DNA of 64,000 nucleotides from Prauserella alba (lineage in GTDB: Bacteria; Actinomycetota; Actinomycetes; Mycobacteriales; Pseudonocardiaceae): assembly GCF_024171735.1 (NCBI RefSeq), contig NZ_JAMTCH010000004.1:1302001-1366000 (forward strand). Direction: 5' to 3'. Made by a program: the position numbers and the translations under genes. Positions 54,898 to 63,916 of this stretch are shown piece by piece; position 1 is the first letter of the stretch; every line of letters starts with the position of its first letter. The notes under the pieces were generated by a model. That model was not told where the DNA came from. It did no database searches and saw only the letters and a list, made by a program, of their open reading frames with translations.

Positions 54898-57339
54898 TCA
54901 GTCGATGGGGCGGGCGCCGAGGTGGTCCGTCAGGAGCCGCTGGGCGACGTCCTCCGGGTCACCCGAATCGGCGGCAGCCACCCCGGCCTGCACGGCACCG
55001 TTACCGGCGGACGCCTGCGACCGATCGGACCGGGCGGGCTCGGGGTTCGGCGGCGGCTCCGGAGCGCCGTACTCGTCGTCGTCCGGCTCCGGAGGCAGCG
55101 GGATGTCCGGCTCGGCCGTGGTCACCTTCGGCCCGGCACCCGCCGAGGCTCCGTCGGGCTGCGGCGGACGCTCCCGGGTCGCGGGTTCGGCTGCTTCGGC
55201 CTGCGCCGCGGCCCCGGACGGTGCGGTCCGGGCGTTTCCGGTGGTCACAGCGCCGGGAGACGGGTCGCCGGTCGTGTCCGAAGCGCCCGTCGACGCGTCC
55301 GGGGACGGCTCACCGCCTGCCGGCCGAGCCTCCTGCCTCGCCGGCCCGCCCTGAGCAGGTGCCCCCTGCGCGGGCGCCCCCTGCACGGGTGTTCCCTGAG
55401 CCGGCGCGCTCTGCGTCGAACCGTGCGCCGGACCCGCGGAGGACGCCTGCGCGGACGGAGCCGACTGCGCAGGCGGAGGACCGGCTGCTCCCGCGTGCAC
55501 ACAGCGCACCTGCCACCGGCCGCCCAGCAGTTCACCGAGGGCCGCGGCGATGCAGTCGGCGTTGCGCGGTTCCGACAGTCGCCGCGCCAACGGCTCCGCC
55601 GTGTGAGTGAGTGTGACGCCGTTTGCCTCGACACTGTGCACCGTGGCGTTGGTGAGCATCGCCTCCGTGCTGCGGCTGGCCTTACGCACGGTCGACAGCA
55701 GTTGTGGCCAGTACTGGCGCAACGCGGCTGCGTCGATCTGGCCGGGCTGTTCCGCCGCGGCGTCCTGCCCAGCCGATTCCGGCTGTGCCGGAGCCGCGGG
55801 CTGCGCCACCGGTTCGGATCGCGCCGGTTGCTGTTGCGCCGTCGGTTGGGCCTGCGCCGTCGGCGGGGCCTGCGCCGCCGGTTGGGCCGGTTGCTGTGGT
55901 GCCGCCGGTTCGGCCGGTTCCGCGTGCGCAGCCGGTTCCGCGTGCGCAGCCGGTGCCTGAGCAGCGGCCTGGGCGGAGGAGCCCGCCGAGTCGGCCCGCT
56001 GCTCCGGCCCCGGCGACGACGCGGTCGCGGACGCATGCTCGGCGGTCGCCCGGGCCGGGGCCGCGACCTGTGTACCGGTCTGGGCCGGTGCCCCGGGGTC
56101 GGCCTGCGGTGCGCGCTGCGAGGGCCGTTCGAACGTCCGCTCCGGTACCGCCTCCGTGGCGGCCGCAGCCCCGCCGCCTGCCGTCATCCGACGTTCGAGG
56201 CGTTCGAGGCGCTGCAACGTCGCGCCTCCGTCGGCTGCGACCTCGGGCAGGAGCATGCGCGCGGCCAGCAACTCGAGCAGCAACCTGGGCGCGGTGGCCC
56301 CGCGCATCTCCCGCAGCCCGTTGTGCAGCAGTTCGGCGTAGCGGGTGAGCGTGCCGGGCTCGACGCGTTCGGCCTGCGCCGACATCCGGCTGAGCTCTTC
56401 CTCCGGCGCGGCGACCATGCCGTTCGACGCAGCGTCCGGCACGGAACGCAGGAGGATCAGGTCGCGGAAACGGTCGAGCAGGTCGCTGGCGAACCGGCGC
56501 GGATCGTGGCCTGCTTCGGCCAACCGGTCGATGGTGCCGTAGACCTCTTGGTGGTCCTCGCGGGCGAGCGCGTCGACCATGGCGTCGATGAGCGCCGCGT
56601 CCGTGACGCCGAGCAGCGCGGCGGCCCGGTCGTAGCTGATGCCGTCGGGACCCGCACCGGCGAGAAGCTGGTCGAGCACCGACTGGGTGTCCCGGGCGGA
56701 TCCGCCGCCGGCGCGGACGACCAGTGGATACACGGCCGGCTCGACGTTGATGCCCTCGGCGGCGACGTTCCGTTCGAGCAGCTCGCGCATGGCGGTCGGC
56801 GGGATGAGCCGGAACGGATAGTGGTGCGTGCGCGAGCGGATGGTCGTCAGAACCTTGTCCGGCTCGGTGGTCGCGAAGATGAAGATCAGGTGCTCTGGTG
56901 GCTCTTCGACGATCTTCAGCAGGGCGTTGAAGCCCTGCGTCGTGACCATGTGGGCCTCGTCGATGATGAACACGCGGTAGCGCGACTCGGCGGGTGCGTA
57001 GAAGGCACGGTCCCGGAGCTCGCGGGCGTCGTCGACGCCGCCGTGGCTGGCTGCGTCGAGTTCGGTGACGTCGACGCTGCCGGGGCCTTCCGGCGCAAGC
57101 GCTTTACACGGGCCGCATTCGCCGCACGGGTCGGACGTGGGCCCGCTTTCGCAGTTGAGCGAGCGCGCCATGATGCGGGCACTCGACGTCTTGCCACAAC
57201 CGCGGGGCCCGGAGAACAGGTAGGCGTGATTGATGCGTCCGGCCGCCAGCGCGGTGCGGAGCGGCTCGGTGACGTGTTCCTGCCCCACGACCTCGGCAAA
57301 GGTCGAGGGCCGGTACTTGCGGTACAGCGCGAGAGCCAC
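54898..57339 (-). CDS. dnaX: DNA polymerase III gamma/tau subunit
   Basis: An 813-residue clamp-loader subunit. ALYRKYRPSTFAEVVGQEHV at the start, Walker A SGPRGCGKTSSARI, zinc-binding CESGPTSDPCGECGPC, and KVLTTIRSRTHHYPFRL. After about residue 430 the protein is Ala/Gln/Pro-rich (for example AQPAAQAPPTAQAQPTAQQQ), then a structured part near AALRQYWPQLLSTVRKAS, then more low-complexity. GTG 57339 starts three codons before the conserved LYRKYRP. SRP RNA lies just upstream. Confidence 0.95.
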   Translation of the reverse strand: MALALYRKYRPSTFAEVVGQEHVTEPLRTALAAGRINHAYLFSGPRGCGKTSSARIMARSLNCESGPTSDPCGECGPCKALAPEGPGSVDVTELDAASHGGVDDARELRDRAFYAPAESRYRVFIIDEAHMVTTQGFNALLKIVEEPPEHLIFIFATTEPDKVLTTIRSRTHHYPFRLIPPTAMRELLERNVAAEGINVEPAVYPLVVRAGGGSARDTQSVLDQLLAGAGPDGISYDRAAALLGVTDAALIDAMVDALAREDHQEVYGTIDRLAEAGHDPRRFASDLLDRFRDLILLRSVPDAASNGMVAAPEEELSRMSAQAERVEPGTLTRYAELLHNGLREMRGATAPRLLLELLAARMLLPEVAADGGATLQRLERLERRMTAGGGAAAATEAVPERTFERPSQRAPQADPGAPAQTGTQVAAPARATAEHASATASSPGPEQRADSAGSSAQAAAQAPAAHAEPAAHAEPAEPAAPQQPAQPAAQAPPTAQAQPTAQQQPARSEPVAQPAAPAQPESAGQDAAAEQPGQIDAAALRQYWPQLLSTVRKASRSTEAMLTNATVHSVEANGVTLTHTAEPLARRLSEPRNADCIAAALGELLGGRWQVRCVHAGAAGPPPAQSAPSAQASSAGPAHGSTQSAPAQGTPVQGAPAQGAPAQGGPARQEARPAGGEPSPDASTGASDTTGDPSPGAVTTGNARTAPSGAAAQAEAAEPATRERPPQPDGASAGAGPKVTTAEPDIPLPPEPDDDEYGAPEPPPNPEPARSDRSQASAGNGAVQAGVAAADSGDPEDVAQRLLTDHLGARPID

Positions 57340-57448
57340 GGCAGCGAGCGTACCGGCCCGCACCGACACCCGGACGAGCACTTCGCAGGACACGCGGTGC
57401 TGGGTGCAGGACATGCGGCTGACGGTTCGCCACCCGCATACAAAAAGG

Positions 57449-57532
57449 GGACCCCCGCACCCGTCAGAGCCTGCTTATCCTTGCTGCCTTCCGGCCCTGG
57501 GGAGGTTCACAGGGTGGACGCCGCGGGGGTCC
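57449..57532 (-). ncRNA. ffs: Signal recognition particle RNA (4.5S type)
   Basis: The minus strand carries the conserved SRP core CCAGGGCCGGAAGGCAGCAA in a hairpin closed by GGACCCCCGC and GCGGGGGTCC at the ends. It is followed by CCCCTTTTT (57450-57442), which forms the terminator with the terminal stem. About 84-90 nt long, small (4.5S) type. It lies upstream of dnaX as in mycobacteria. Confidence 0.95.
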
Positions 57533-57539
57533 GGTTACC

Positions 57540-57545
57540 AGTCTA
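57540..57545 (-). promoter_or_regulatory. -10 element of ffs
   Basis: TAGACT on the minus strand lies 7 nt upstream of the first base of the SRP hairpin (57532), matching a start there. The same hexamer precedes tRNA-Pro. Confidence 0.55.
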
Positions 57546-57614
57546 CGGCCTGGCTGCGGTTCGCCGGAACGGGGTCCGGTCGGCCGGCCCGGCCGGCCGG
57601 CGACGGCCCGGCGT

Positions 57615-57881
57615 TCAGGCGGGCAGGTCGAACTGACCTGCCTTCACTGCCGTGACGAACGCCTGCCATTCGCCCCTGGTGAACATGAAGACGGGACTGT
57701 CGTCGAGCTTGGTGTCCCGGACGCCGACGTTGCCGCCGCCGTCCGTGTCGCCGAAGTTGACCTCCACGCAGTTTCCACCGTTGGGTTCACTCGCGAACGA
57801 CTTCTGCCATCCGATCGGGTCGAACCGGCTTACAACGGTTGCCGGGTCGTAATAATCCGTCTCCACTGTGCGGTCGGCCAT
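57615..57881 (-). CDS. DUF397 protein
   Basis: An 88-residue protein with GWQKSFASEPNGGNCVEVNF and VGVRDTKLDDSPVFMFTRGEWQAFV, the DUF397 pattern. DUF397 proteins are usually encoded beside XRE-DUF5753 regulators and may act as their partners (as anti-regulators or antitoxins). GGAGG lies 5 nt before ATG 57881. Its probable partner is at 58581-59438, with one small gene between. Confidence 0.85.
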   Translation of the reverse strand: MADRTVETDYYDPATVVSRFDPIGWQKSFASEPNGGNCVEVNFGDTDGGGNVGVRDTKLDDSPVFMFTRGEWQAFVTAVKAGQFDLPA

Positions 57882-58035
57882 CTCTACCTCCGTACCGGCG
57901 CAACGTCGACACCTGGCCACCGAGGTGGCCCGATTTCGTATCACTGCTCCGGTTTATCCCTGTGTCCAGACGTCGAACCGACAAAAGCGTGCGTCCATCC
58001 GTGGGAACTTCACGAACGCCGGTCGACACCGTGAT

Positions 58036-58060
58036 TAATCCCCTCCTAGGATTATTCCTA
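58036..58060. promoter_or_regulatory. AT-rich double inverted repeat
   Basis: TAATCC-n7-GGATTA (58036-58054) overlaps TAGGA-TTAT-TCCTA (58047-58060). It stands out as an A+T-rich pocket between DUF397 and the small ORF. Possible operator for the XRE protein. Confidence 0.4.
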
Positions 58061-58156
58061 ACGCTCGGCGGCAGGTCGACCCCGGCCCGCTCGCTGAGAG
58101 GCGAACCACAAGTCCGCGCGCACGCCCACCGCGTGCTCTCTGGGGTTGGAGTACAT

Positions 58157-58363
58157 ATGGCCGTACGACTGGAGATGACCGGCTCGAGCACACAGACACC
58201 GGAGCCGGACGTCCCCGACCTCACCGATCACGCCGTGCCCGCACTGCCCTCGCCGCGCAAACCCCGTCGGTTCGGGCCGGGTCTCGTCAGCCGCCGCCCG
58301 CGAGAGCACGGCGACTCCCCGGACGACCGCAGGCTCACCTCGCGGTACGTCGCCCGCCTCTGA
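58157..58363 (+). CDS. Orphan small protein between DUF397 and XRE genes
   Basis: A 68-residue predicted protein: an acidic start (EPDVPDLTDHAV), then Pro/Arg-rich (PSPRKPRRFGPG), and an end rich in Arg (DRRLTSRYVARL). GGAG lies 6 nt before the ATG. No domain, Cys pair or membrane helix. It is the only plus-strand gene between two minus-strand partners and follows an AT-rich inverted repeat, so it may be a target of the regulator. Could be spurious. Confidence 0.45.
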   Translation: MAVRLEMTGSSTQTPEPDVPDLTDHAVPALPSPRKPRRFGPGLVSRRPREHGDSPDDRRLTSRYVARL

Positions 58364-58580
58364 TCGACCTTCCGGCAGGCCTCGCGTTCCGGCCGGTCTA
58401 GCGCCGCGACGTCCTTCGCCCGCCGACGGCGCACCACACCTCGCCGCACCGCGTCCCGGTTGCGGGCACGCGGCCCGTGCCTCGGCAGCACCGACCGCCC
58501 GCTCCGCATCCACGTCGACCTCCGGCAGGACGACGAACGTGCCGATCCCGGCGAGCCACCGCCACCCGCTCGGCGGTGCC

Positions 58581-59438
58581 TCAGGTGACCAGCTGAGTGC
58601 GGTAGTGCGCCGCCATCTCCTGGACGAACTCCCGCGTCTCGCCCCGTTCCAGCGCGGCACCGCGCAGGCGGTCCCAGGAGTCGACGAAGATCTGGAAGTC
58701 CTTCATGTCGTCGAGGTAGATGCCGCCTGCGGAGTGTTCGACGTAGACGAAGTCGCGGGTGCGGTCGGGGAAGCGCATGATCGTGAAGTCGTTGGGCACC
58801 GCGGCGAGCTTCGCGTCGAACGGCAGCACGTGGATGTACACGCGGGTGCGGCGTTCCAGCTCGAGCAGGTGTTCCATCTGGTCGAGCATCACGCCGGGTG
58901 AGCGTCCGCCGGGCGCCCTGCGCAACGCCGATTCGGACAGGATGAACCGGTAGTACGGCGGCTGTTCCTGGTCGAAGACGGCCTTGCGGTCGAGGCGGGC
59001 GCGCACGAGCGAGGTGATGTCGCTCGAGCCGAACTCGGTGAACTGCTTGAGCATGTAGTGCTCGGACTGCAACGGCCCCGGGATGCGCTCACCGTGCCAC
59101 GTCATGATCTCCGCGGCCGCTGGTTCCAGGTCGGTGAAGGTGCGGAACCAGTGCGGCACCACGGAGCGGTAGCCGGACCAGTGGCCCCGCTGCCCGGCTG
59201 CGGCACGCGCGAGGTTCAGCAGCGTGTCCGCCTCCTCACCGGAGACGCCGTAGGCATCGATCATGGTCCGGACATCGCCGAGTTTCGCTCCGACGGCGCC
59301 CGACTCGATCTTGTTGACCTTGCCCTGCGTGCAGCCGAGGATCGCAGCCACCTGCTGCTGCGTCATCCCCGAATTGGTACGCGCATGCCGCAACTCGTTG
59401 CCGAGTTGCTTGCGGCGAGAGGTCACGGTGCTTGCCAT
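58581..59438 (-). CDS. XRE-family regulator with DUF5753 domain
   Basis: A 285-residue protein. HTH at about 12-50 (LRHARTNSGMTQQQVAAILG, CTQGKVNKIESG) and DUF5753 (about 100-280; IPGPLQSEHYMLKQF, LSESALRRAPGG, VYIHVLPFDAKL). The family is large in filamentous and rare actinomycetes and pairs with DUF397. ATG 59438 begins close to the HTH; the huge open frame further upstream is antisense to gnd. Divergent from gnd. Confidence 0.9.
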   Translation of the reverse strand: MASTVTSRRKQLGNELRHARTNSGMTQQQVAAILGCTQGKVNKIESGAVGAKLGDVRTMIDAYGVSGEEADTLLNLARAAAGQRGHWSGYRSVVPHWFRTFTDLEPAAAEIMTWHGERIPGPLQSEHYMLKQFTEFGSSDITSLVRARLDRKAVFDQEQPPYYRFILSESALRRAPGGRSPGVMLDQMEHLLELERRTRVYIHVLPFDAKLAAVPNDFTIMRFPDRTRDFVYVEHSAGGIYLDDMKDFQIFVDSWDRLRGAALERGETREFVQEMAAHYRTQLVT

Positions 59439-59491
59439 GGCGGGACGAACGTTACCTTTTCTCGCCGCTGCCCCAAAGCAGGAGGTCGGCG

Positions 59492-59497
59492 TAGGGT
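59492..59497 (+). promoter_or_regulatory. -10 element of gnd
   Basis: TAGGGT ends 7 nt before the ATG at 59505, giving a leaderless start. The only GGAGG (59481) is too far from the ATG to act. Confidence 0.5.
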
Positions 59498-59504
59498 TGG
59501 CCGC

Positions 59505-60944
59505 ATGACGAAGAAGGCCGACATCGGCGTGACCGGACTCGCCGTGATGGGGCGGAATCTGGCCCGTAATCTCGCTCGCCGCGGGCACACCGTGGCCCTG
59601 CACAACCGCTCCGAAACGCGCACCAGGGAACTGGTCGAGCAGTTCGGCGACGAAGGTGACTTCGTGCCCACGTCCTCGGCACGCGAGTTCGTCGACGCAT
59701 TGGAGCGCCCGCGCAAGCTGGTCGTCATGGTCAAGGCCGGCGATCCGACGGACGCCGTGATCGAGGAGTTCGCGCCGCTGCTCGACGAGGGTGACGTGAT
59801 CGTCGACGCGGGTAACGCCCACTTCGCCGACACCCGCCGTCGCGAAGCCGCCCTGCGGGAGCGTGGTCTGCACTTCGTCGGCACCGGAGTGTCCGGCGGC
59901 GAGGAGGGCGCGCTGCACGGGCCGAGCATCATGCCGGGTGGTTCCGCCGAGTCGTACGAATCGCTCGGACCGCTGCTGGAGAGCATCTCGGCGCACGTGG
60001 ACGGTGAGCCGTGTGCCGCCCACATCGGCCCCGACGGTGCGGGCCACTTCGTCAAGATGGTCCACAACGGCATCGAGTACTCCGACATGCAGCTGATCGC
60101 GGAGTCGTTCGACCTGCTCCGCGGCGCGCTCGGGTACGAGCCGGCGCAGATCGCCGACGTCTTCCGCACGTGGAACACCGGCCGGCTCGAGTCCTACCTG
60201 ATCGAGATCACCGCCGAGGTCCTCGGCCACACCGACGCCGCGACGGGCAAGCCGTTCGTCGACGTCGTGGCCGATCAGGCCGAGCAGAAGGGCACCGGGC
60301 GGTGGACGGTCCAGATCGGACTCGACCTCGGCGAGCCGATCACGGGTATCGCCGAGGCGACGTTCGCCAGGTCGCTGTCCGGCCACGCCGATCTGCGCTC
60401 GGCCGCGCGCGGCCTGGCAGGTCCGACCCGCGCCCCGCTGTCCGGTTCCGACGCGGAGCGATTCGCCGACGACGTCGAGCAAGCGCTGTACGCCTCCAAG
60501 GTGGTCGCCTACGCGCAGGGTTTCAACCAGATCCTCGCGGGTGGAGCCGAGTACGGCTGGGACATCGACCTGGGCAGGGTCGCCTCGATCTGGCGGGGCG
60601 GGTGCATCATCCGCGCGCGTTTCCTCGACGACATCCGCGCCGCCTACGCCGCGGAACCGGGGCTGCCGACGCTGCTGACCAGCGGCGGGTTCCGCAAGGC
60701 CGTCGAGGACGCCCAGGACTCGTGGCGGTCCGTGGTTCAGACCGCGGTGCGGCTCGGCATCCCCACACCGGGCTTCTCGACCGCGCTGGCCTACTACGAC
60801 GCGCTGCGCGCCGAGCGGCTGCCCGCGGCACTGGTCCAGGGGCAGCGCGACTTCTTCGGCGCCCACACCTACCGCCGCGTCGACTCCGGCGGCGTGTTCC
60901 ACACCGAGTGGGCGGCCGACGGCCGTCCCGAACACCCCGCGTGA
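59505..60944 (+). CDS. gnd: 6-phosphogluconate dehydrogenase (NADP, decarboxylating)
   Basis: A 479-residue enzyme of the oxidative pentose phosphate pathway. NADP motif GLAVMGRNLARNLARRGHTVALHNRS, substrate-binding VGTGVSGGEEGALHGPSIMPGG and HFVKMVHNGIEYSDMQL with catalytic Lys, and the C-terminal EQKGTGRW. Length is that of the long type. The start is fixed by the conserved N-terminal GLAVMG. The potassium transporter begins 1 bp after its stop. Confidence 0.96.
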   Translation: MTKKADIGVTGLAVMGRNLARNLARRGHTVALHNRSETRTRELVEQFGDEGDFVPTSSAREFVDALERPRKLVVMVKAGDPTDAVIEEFAPLLDEGDVIVDAGNAHFADTRRREAALRERGLHFVGTGVSGGEEGALHGPSIMPGGSAESYESLGPLLESISAHVDGEPCAAHIGPDGAGHFVKMVHNGIEYSDMQLIAESFDLLRGALGYEPAQIADVFRTWNTGRLESYLIEITAEVLGHTDAATGKPFVDVVADQAEQKGTGRWTVQIGLDLGEPITGIAEATFARSLSGHADLRSAARGLAGPTRAPLSGSDAERFADDVEQALYASKVVAYAQGFNQILAGGAEYGWDIDLGRVASIWRGGCIIRARFLDDIRAAYAAEPGLPTLLTSGGFRKAVEDAQDSWRSVVQTAVRLGIPTPGFSTALAYYDALRAERLPAALVQGQRDFFGAHTYRRVDSGGVFHTEWAADGRPEHPA

Positions 60945-60945
60945 G

Positions 60946-62319
60946 GTGACCGGGCGGTTACTCCGCCGCCTGCTGCCGAGCTGGCGGCAGCCGGCACGCG
61001 TGGTCGTCGCGGGGTTCGCGGTCGCCGTCGCGTGCGGCACGGTCCTGCTCGCGCTGCCGATCGCCGCCCGACAGGGTGAGGCCACCGGACTGGTCGACGC
61101 GCTGTTCACGTCGGTGTCGGCGCTGTGTGTCACCGGGCTGATCGTCGTGGACACCCCCGAGCACTGGTCGACGTTCGGCCAGCTCGTCATCCTGGCGCTG
61201 ATCCAGCTCGGCGGCATCGGCATCATGACGACGGCGTCCCTGCTGGGACTGCTCGTGTCGCGGCGGTTCGGGCTGCGGATGCGGCTGACGGCGCAGGCCG
61301 AGACGAAGGCTCTCGACCTCGGTGACGTGCGGCGTGTGGTGCGCGGCGTCATCACGGTGTCGCTGCTGCTGGAGCTGGTCGTCGCGGCCCTGCTGGCGCT
61401 CAGGTTCGCCACCGGCTACGGCTACGAGGCGGGGCGCGCGGCCTACCACGGGGTCTTCCACGCGATCTCGGCGTTCAACAACGCGGGATTCGCCCTCTAC
61501 AGCGACAGCCTCATGGGGTTCGCCACCGACGCCTGGATCTGCCTGCCGATCATGCTCGCCATGCTGGCAGGCGGCCTGGGCTTCCCGGTGTGGCTGGAAC
61601 TGTGGCGGCATCGGCGTCCGCGCCGCCGCGGCGAGGCGGTCCGGCGCTGGTCGATGCACGCGAAGCTGACGCTGCTGACGACGAGCGTGCTGCTGGGCAT
61701 CGGCATCGTGGTGATCACCATCGCCGAGTGGAACAATCCGGAGACGCTCGGCGGCTTCGGTGCCGCGGGCAAGCTGCTGGCCGGTGCGTTCCACGGGGCG
61801 ATGCCGCGGACGGCCGGGTTCAACAGCGTCGACGTCGGCGAGATGGAATCGGGAACCCTGCTGGTCACCGACATCCTGATGTTCATCGGCGGCGGCAGTG
61901 CGGGCACGGCGGGCGGCATCAAGGTGACGACGTTCGCGCTGCTGGCGTTCGTCATCTACTCGGAGATCAAGGGTGAACCGTCGGTGCACGCCTTCGGCCG
62001 CAAGATCCCGGCGCTGGTGCAGCGGCAGGCGCTGACGGTGGTGCTGCTCAGCGTCGCGGCAGTCATGCTGAGCACGCTGGCGCTGCTGGCGCTCACGCCG
62101 TTCCGGCTGGAGCAGGTGCTGTTCGAGGTCGTGTCGGCGTTCGCGACGGTCGGACTGTCCACCGGCATCACAGCCGACGTGGGCACGGCAGGAGACCTCG
62201 TGCTGTCACTGCTCATGTTCCTGGGACGCGTCGGCCCGATCACGCTGGCGTCGGCGCTGGCGCTGCGGGACCGTTCACGTCGGTACGAACTTCCGGAGGA
62301 AAGGCCGATCGTTGGCTAG
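60946..62319 (+). CDS. Trk/Ktr-type potassium transporter membrane subunit
   Basis: A 457-residue protein of the TrkH/KtrB superfamily with four pore repeats; filter-like segments are SVSALCVTGLIVV, SAFNNAGFALY, PRTAGFNSV and ATVGLSTGIT. Mediates K+ uptake, gated by the RCK protein encoded next. GTG 60946 lies 1 bp after the gnd stop, so translation is likely coupled. The 3' end overlaps the RCK gene by 8 nt. Confidence 0.93.
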   Translation: MTGRLLRRLLPSWRQPARVVVAGFAVAVACGTVLLALPIAARQGEATGLVDALFTSVSALCVTGLIVVDTPEHWSTFGQLVILALIQLGGIGIMTTASLLGLLVSRRFGLRMRLTAQAETKALDLGDVRRVVRGVITVSLLLELVVAALLALRFATGYGYEAGRAAYHGVFHAISAFNNAGFALYSDSLMGFATDAWICLPIMLAMLAGGLGFPVWLELWRHRRPRRRGEAVRRWSMHAKLTLLTTSVLLGIGIVVITIAEWNNPETLGGFGAAGKLLAGAFHGAMPRTAGFNSVDVGEMESGTLLVTDILMFIGGGSAGTAGGIKVTTFALLAFVIYSEIKGEPSVHAFGRKIPALVQRQALTVVLLSVAAVMLSTLALLALTPFRLEQVLFEVVSAFATVGLSTGITADVGTAGDLVLSLLMFLGRVGPITLASALALRDRSRRYELPEERPIVG

Positions 62320-63019
62320 GTGGTCGGACAGGAGCGCGGCGCGGACGTCGAAGGACGCCAGCCGGGTCGTCGTCATCGGGCTCGGCAGGTTCGGCGCCTC
62401 GCTGGCGCTGGAACTGATCGCGAGCGGGTTCGAGGTGCTCGGACTGGATCGCGATCCGAAGCTCGTGCAGCACTTCGCCGACGAGTTGACCCACGCGGCC
62501 GTCGCCGACACGACGGATCCGGACGCGCTGGTCCAGCTCGGCGTGCCGGACTTCGAACGCGCCGTCGTCAGCATCGGCGACGACATGGAGGCGAGCATCC
62601 TGACGACGTCGGTGCTGGCCGACTTCGACATCCCCAGCATCTGGGCGAAGGCCACCAACCGGCGGCACCGGCGGATCCTCGAACGCGTCGGCGCGCACCA
62701 CGTCGTCCTGCCCGAACACGACATGGGTGAACGCGTGGCGCACCTCGTGACGGGGCGGATGCTGGACTACATCGAGTTCGAGGACGACTACGCGCTCGTC
62801 AAGACGACGGCGCCCGACGAGGTGCTGGGCGTGCCGCTGGGGCAGACGTCGATCCGCAAGCGATACGGCGTCACGGTCGTGGGCATCAAGCGACCCGGCG
62901 AGAACTTCACGTACGCCACCCAGGAAAGCGTGGTCGAGCGCCACGACCTCCTCGTCGTGGCGGGCCGCAGGGACGACGTGGAGAGCTTCGCCAACCTCAC
63001 GTCGACACCCCCACGCTGA
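62312..63019 (+). CDS. RCK (KtrA/TrkA-type) potassium-channel regulator
   Basis: A 235-residue cytosolic protein: RCK_N with VVVIGLGRFGASLALEL and acidic LDRD for nucleotide, then RCK_C (about 155-230; VKTTAPDEVLGVPLGQ). It forms a ring that gates the transporter by ATP/ADP or NAD(H). Start TTG 62312 overlaps the previous stop; GGAGGA lies 11 nt upstream. TTG is unusual but gives the full N-terminus (MARWSDRSAARTSKDASR). Confidence 0.92.
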   Translation: MARWSDRSAARTSKDASRVVVIGLGRFGASLALELIASGFEVLGLDRDPKLVQHFADELTHAAVADTTDPDALVQLGVPDFERAVVSIGDDMEASILTTSVLADFDIPSIWAKATNRRHRRILERVGAHHVVLPEHDMGERVAHLVTGRMLDYIEFEDDYALVKTTAPDEVLGVPLGQTSIRKRYGVTVVGIKRPGENFTYATQESVVERHDLLVVAGRRDDVESFANLTSTPPR

Positions 63020-63044
63020 GTAACCGCCCCGCGGGGCCGTGAAT

Positions 63045-63177
63045 GCCCCCAAGGGCACCTTGGTTGCGTTGAGTGCGACAGAACTTCCCCTCGCGCATGG
63101 CGTTGGACGGCTTTCCGCAGCAGCAAGATCAGGGGAAGAATGGTCGCGTTGAGTGCAACCAAAGTGCCCTTGGGGGC
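63045..63177. repeat. Palindromic repeat family A, copy A6 (composite doublet)
   Basis: Left unit GCCCCCAAGGGCACCTTGGT (63045-63064) then TGCGTTGAGTGCGAC; right unit GCGTTGAGTGCAACC, AAAGTGCCCTTGGGGGC ending at 63177. Inside, CTTCCCCT (near 63084) and AGGGGAAG (near 63131) face each other. Same plan as A4. It lies after the RCK gene and before the GNAT gene, the only copy not between convergent genes. Confidence 0.88.
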
Positions 63178-63247
63178 GCGCGGAGGACTCGTCCGCACGC
63201 GGGGTGGTCACGGTGCGTTTCCGGCGGAAAGCGGTCGACGGGGCGGC

Positions 63248-63253
63248 GATACT
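63248..63253 (+). promoter_or_regulatory. -10 element of the GNAT gene
   Basis: GATACT ends 6 nt before the ATG at 63260 with no Shine-Dalgarno, suggesting a leaderless mRNA. Confidence 0.45.
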
Positions 63254-63259
63254 GGCGGC

Positions 63260-63916
63260 ATGCTGGCCGACCACTTCCCGCTCCTGGGGTTGCGCGTGCG
63301 CACCCCGCGGCTCGAACTGCGCTTACCGGACGACGACCAGCTGGCCGCGCTCGCCGAACTCGCCGCGGGTGGCATCCACGAGCCGGACACGATGCCGTTC
63401 CTGCATCCGTTCACGGATGCACCGCCCGATGTCGTCGCCCGCTCCGTCGTGCAGCACCACTACCGCGCCCGCGGCGAGCTCGGCCCTGACAAGTGGACAC
63501 TGCCGCTGACCGTGCTGTCCGGCGGCACCGTCGTCGGCACACAGGGGCTCAACGCCGCCGAGTTCTCCGTCACCCTCGAGGTCGGCAGCGGTTCCTGGCT
63601 CGGGCGTGACCACCAGGGCAAGGGCATCGGCACCGAGATGCGCGCCGCGGTGCTGCACCTGGCGTTCGCCGGACTGGGCGCCGAGATCGCACGTTCCGAG
63701 TCGTTCGACGGCAACCCCGCGTCGGCGGGCGTGTCCCGCAGGCTCGGCTACGCCGACGACGGCACCGCCCGCCACGCCGTCGGTGGCCGCTGCCGCACCG
63801 GCCACCGCTTCGTGCTGACCCGAGAGGCATGGGAGCGCCACCGGACCGTCGACGTCACCATCGACGGCCTGGAGCCGTGCCTGCCGCTGCTCGGCGCCGA
63901 CGGCCCACCCACATGA
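63260..63916 (+). CDS. GNAT-family acetyltransferase (RimJ/RimL-like)
   Basis: A 218-residue GNAT protein. LRVRTPRLELRLPDDDQLAAL is the usual RimJ/RimL-type start; the acetyl-CoA loop is GRDHQGKGIGTEM; then the helix AAVLHLAFAGLGAEIARSESFDGNPAS. Likely acetylates an N-terminus or small amine; substrate unknown. ATG 63260 has GATACT 6 nt upstream. The last 84 bp of the window hold no gene. Confidence 0.9.
   Translation: MLADHFPLLGLRVRTPRLELRLPDDDQLAALAELAAGGIHEPDTMPFLHPFTDAPPDVVARSVVQHHYRARGELGPDKWTLPLTVLSGGTVVGTQGLNAAEFSVTLEVGSGSWLGRDHQGKGIGTEMRAAVLHLAFAGLGAEIARSESFDGNPASAGVSRRLGYADDGTARHAVGGRCRTGHRFVLTREAWERHRTVDVTIDGLEPCLPLLGADGPPT

Noticed and set aside
58581..61412. Single 943-codon minus-strand gene
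   Set aside because: Only the last 285 codons are the XRE-DUF5753 protein; the rest is antisense to gnd and the potassium transporter gene.
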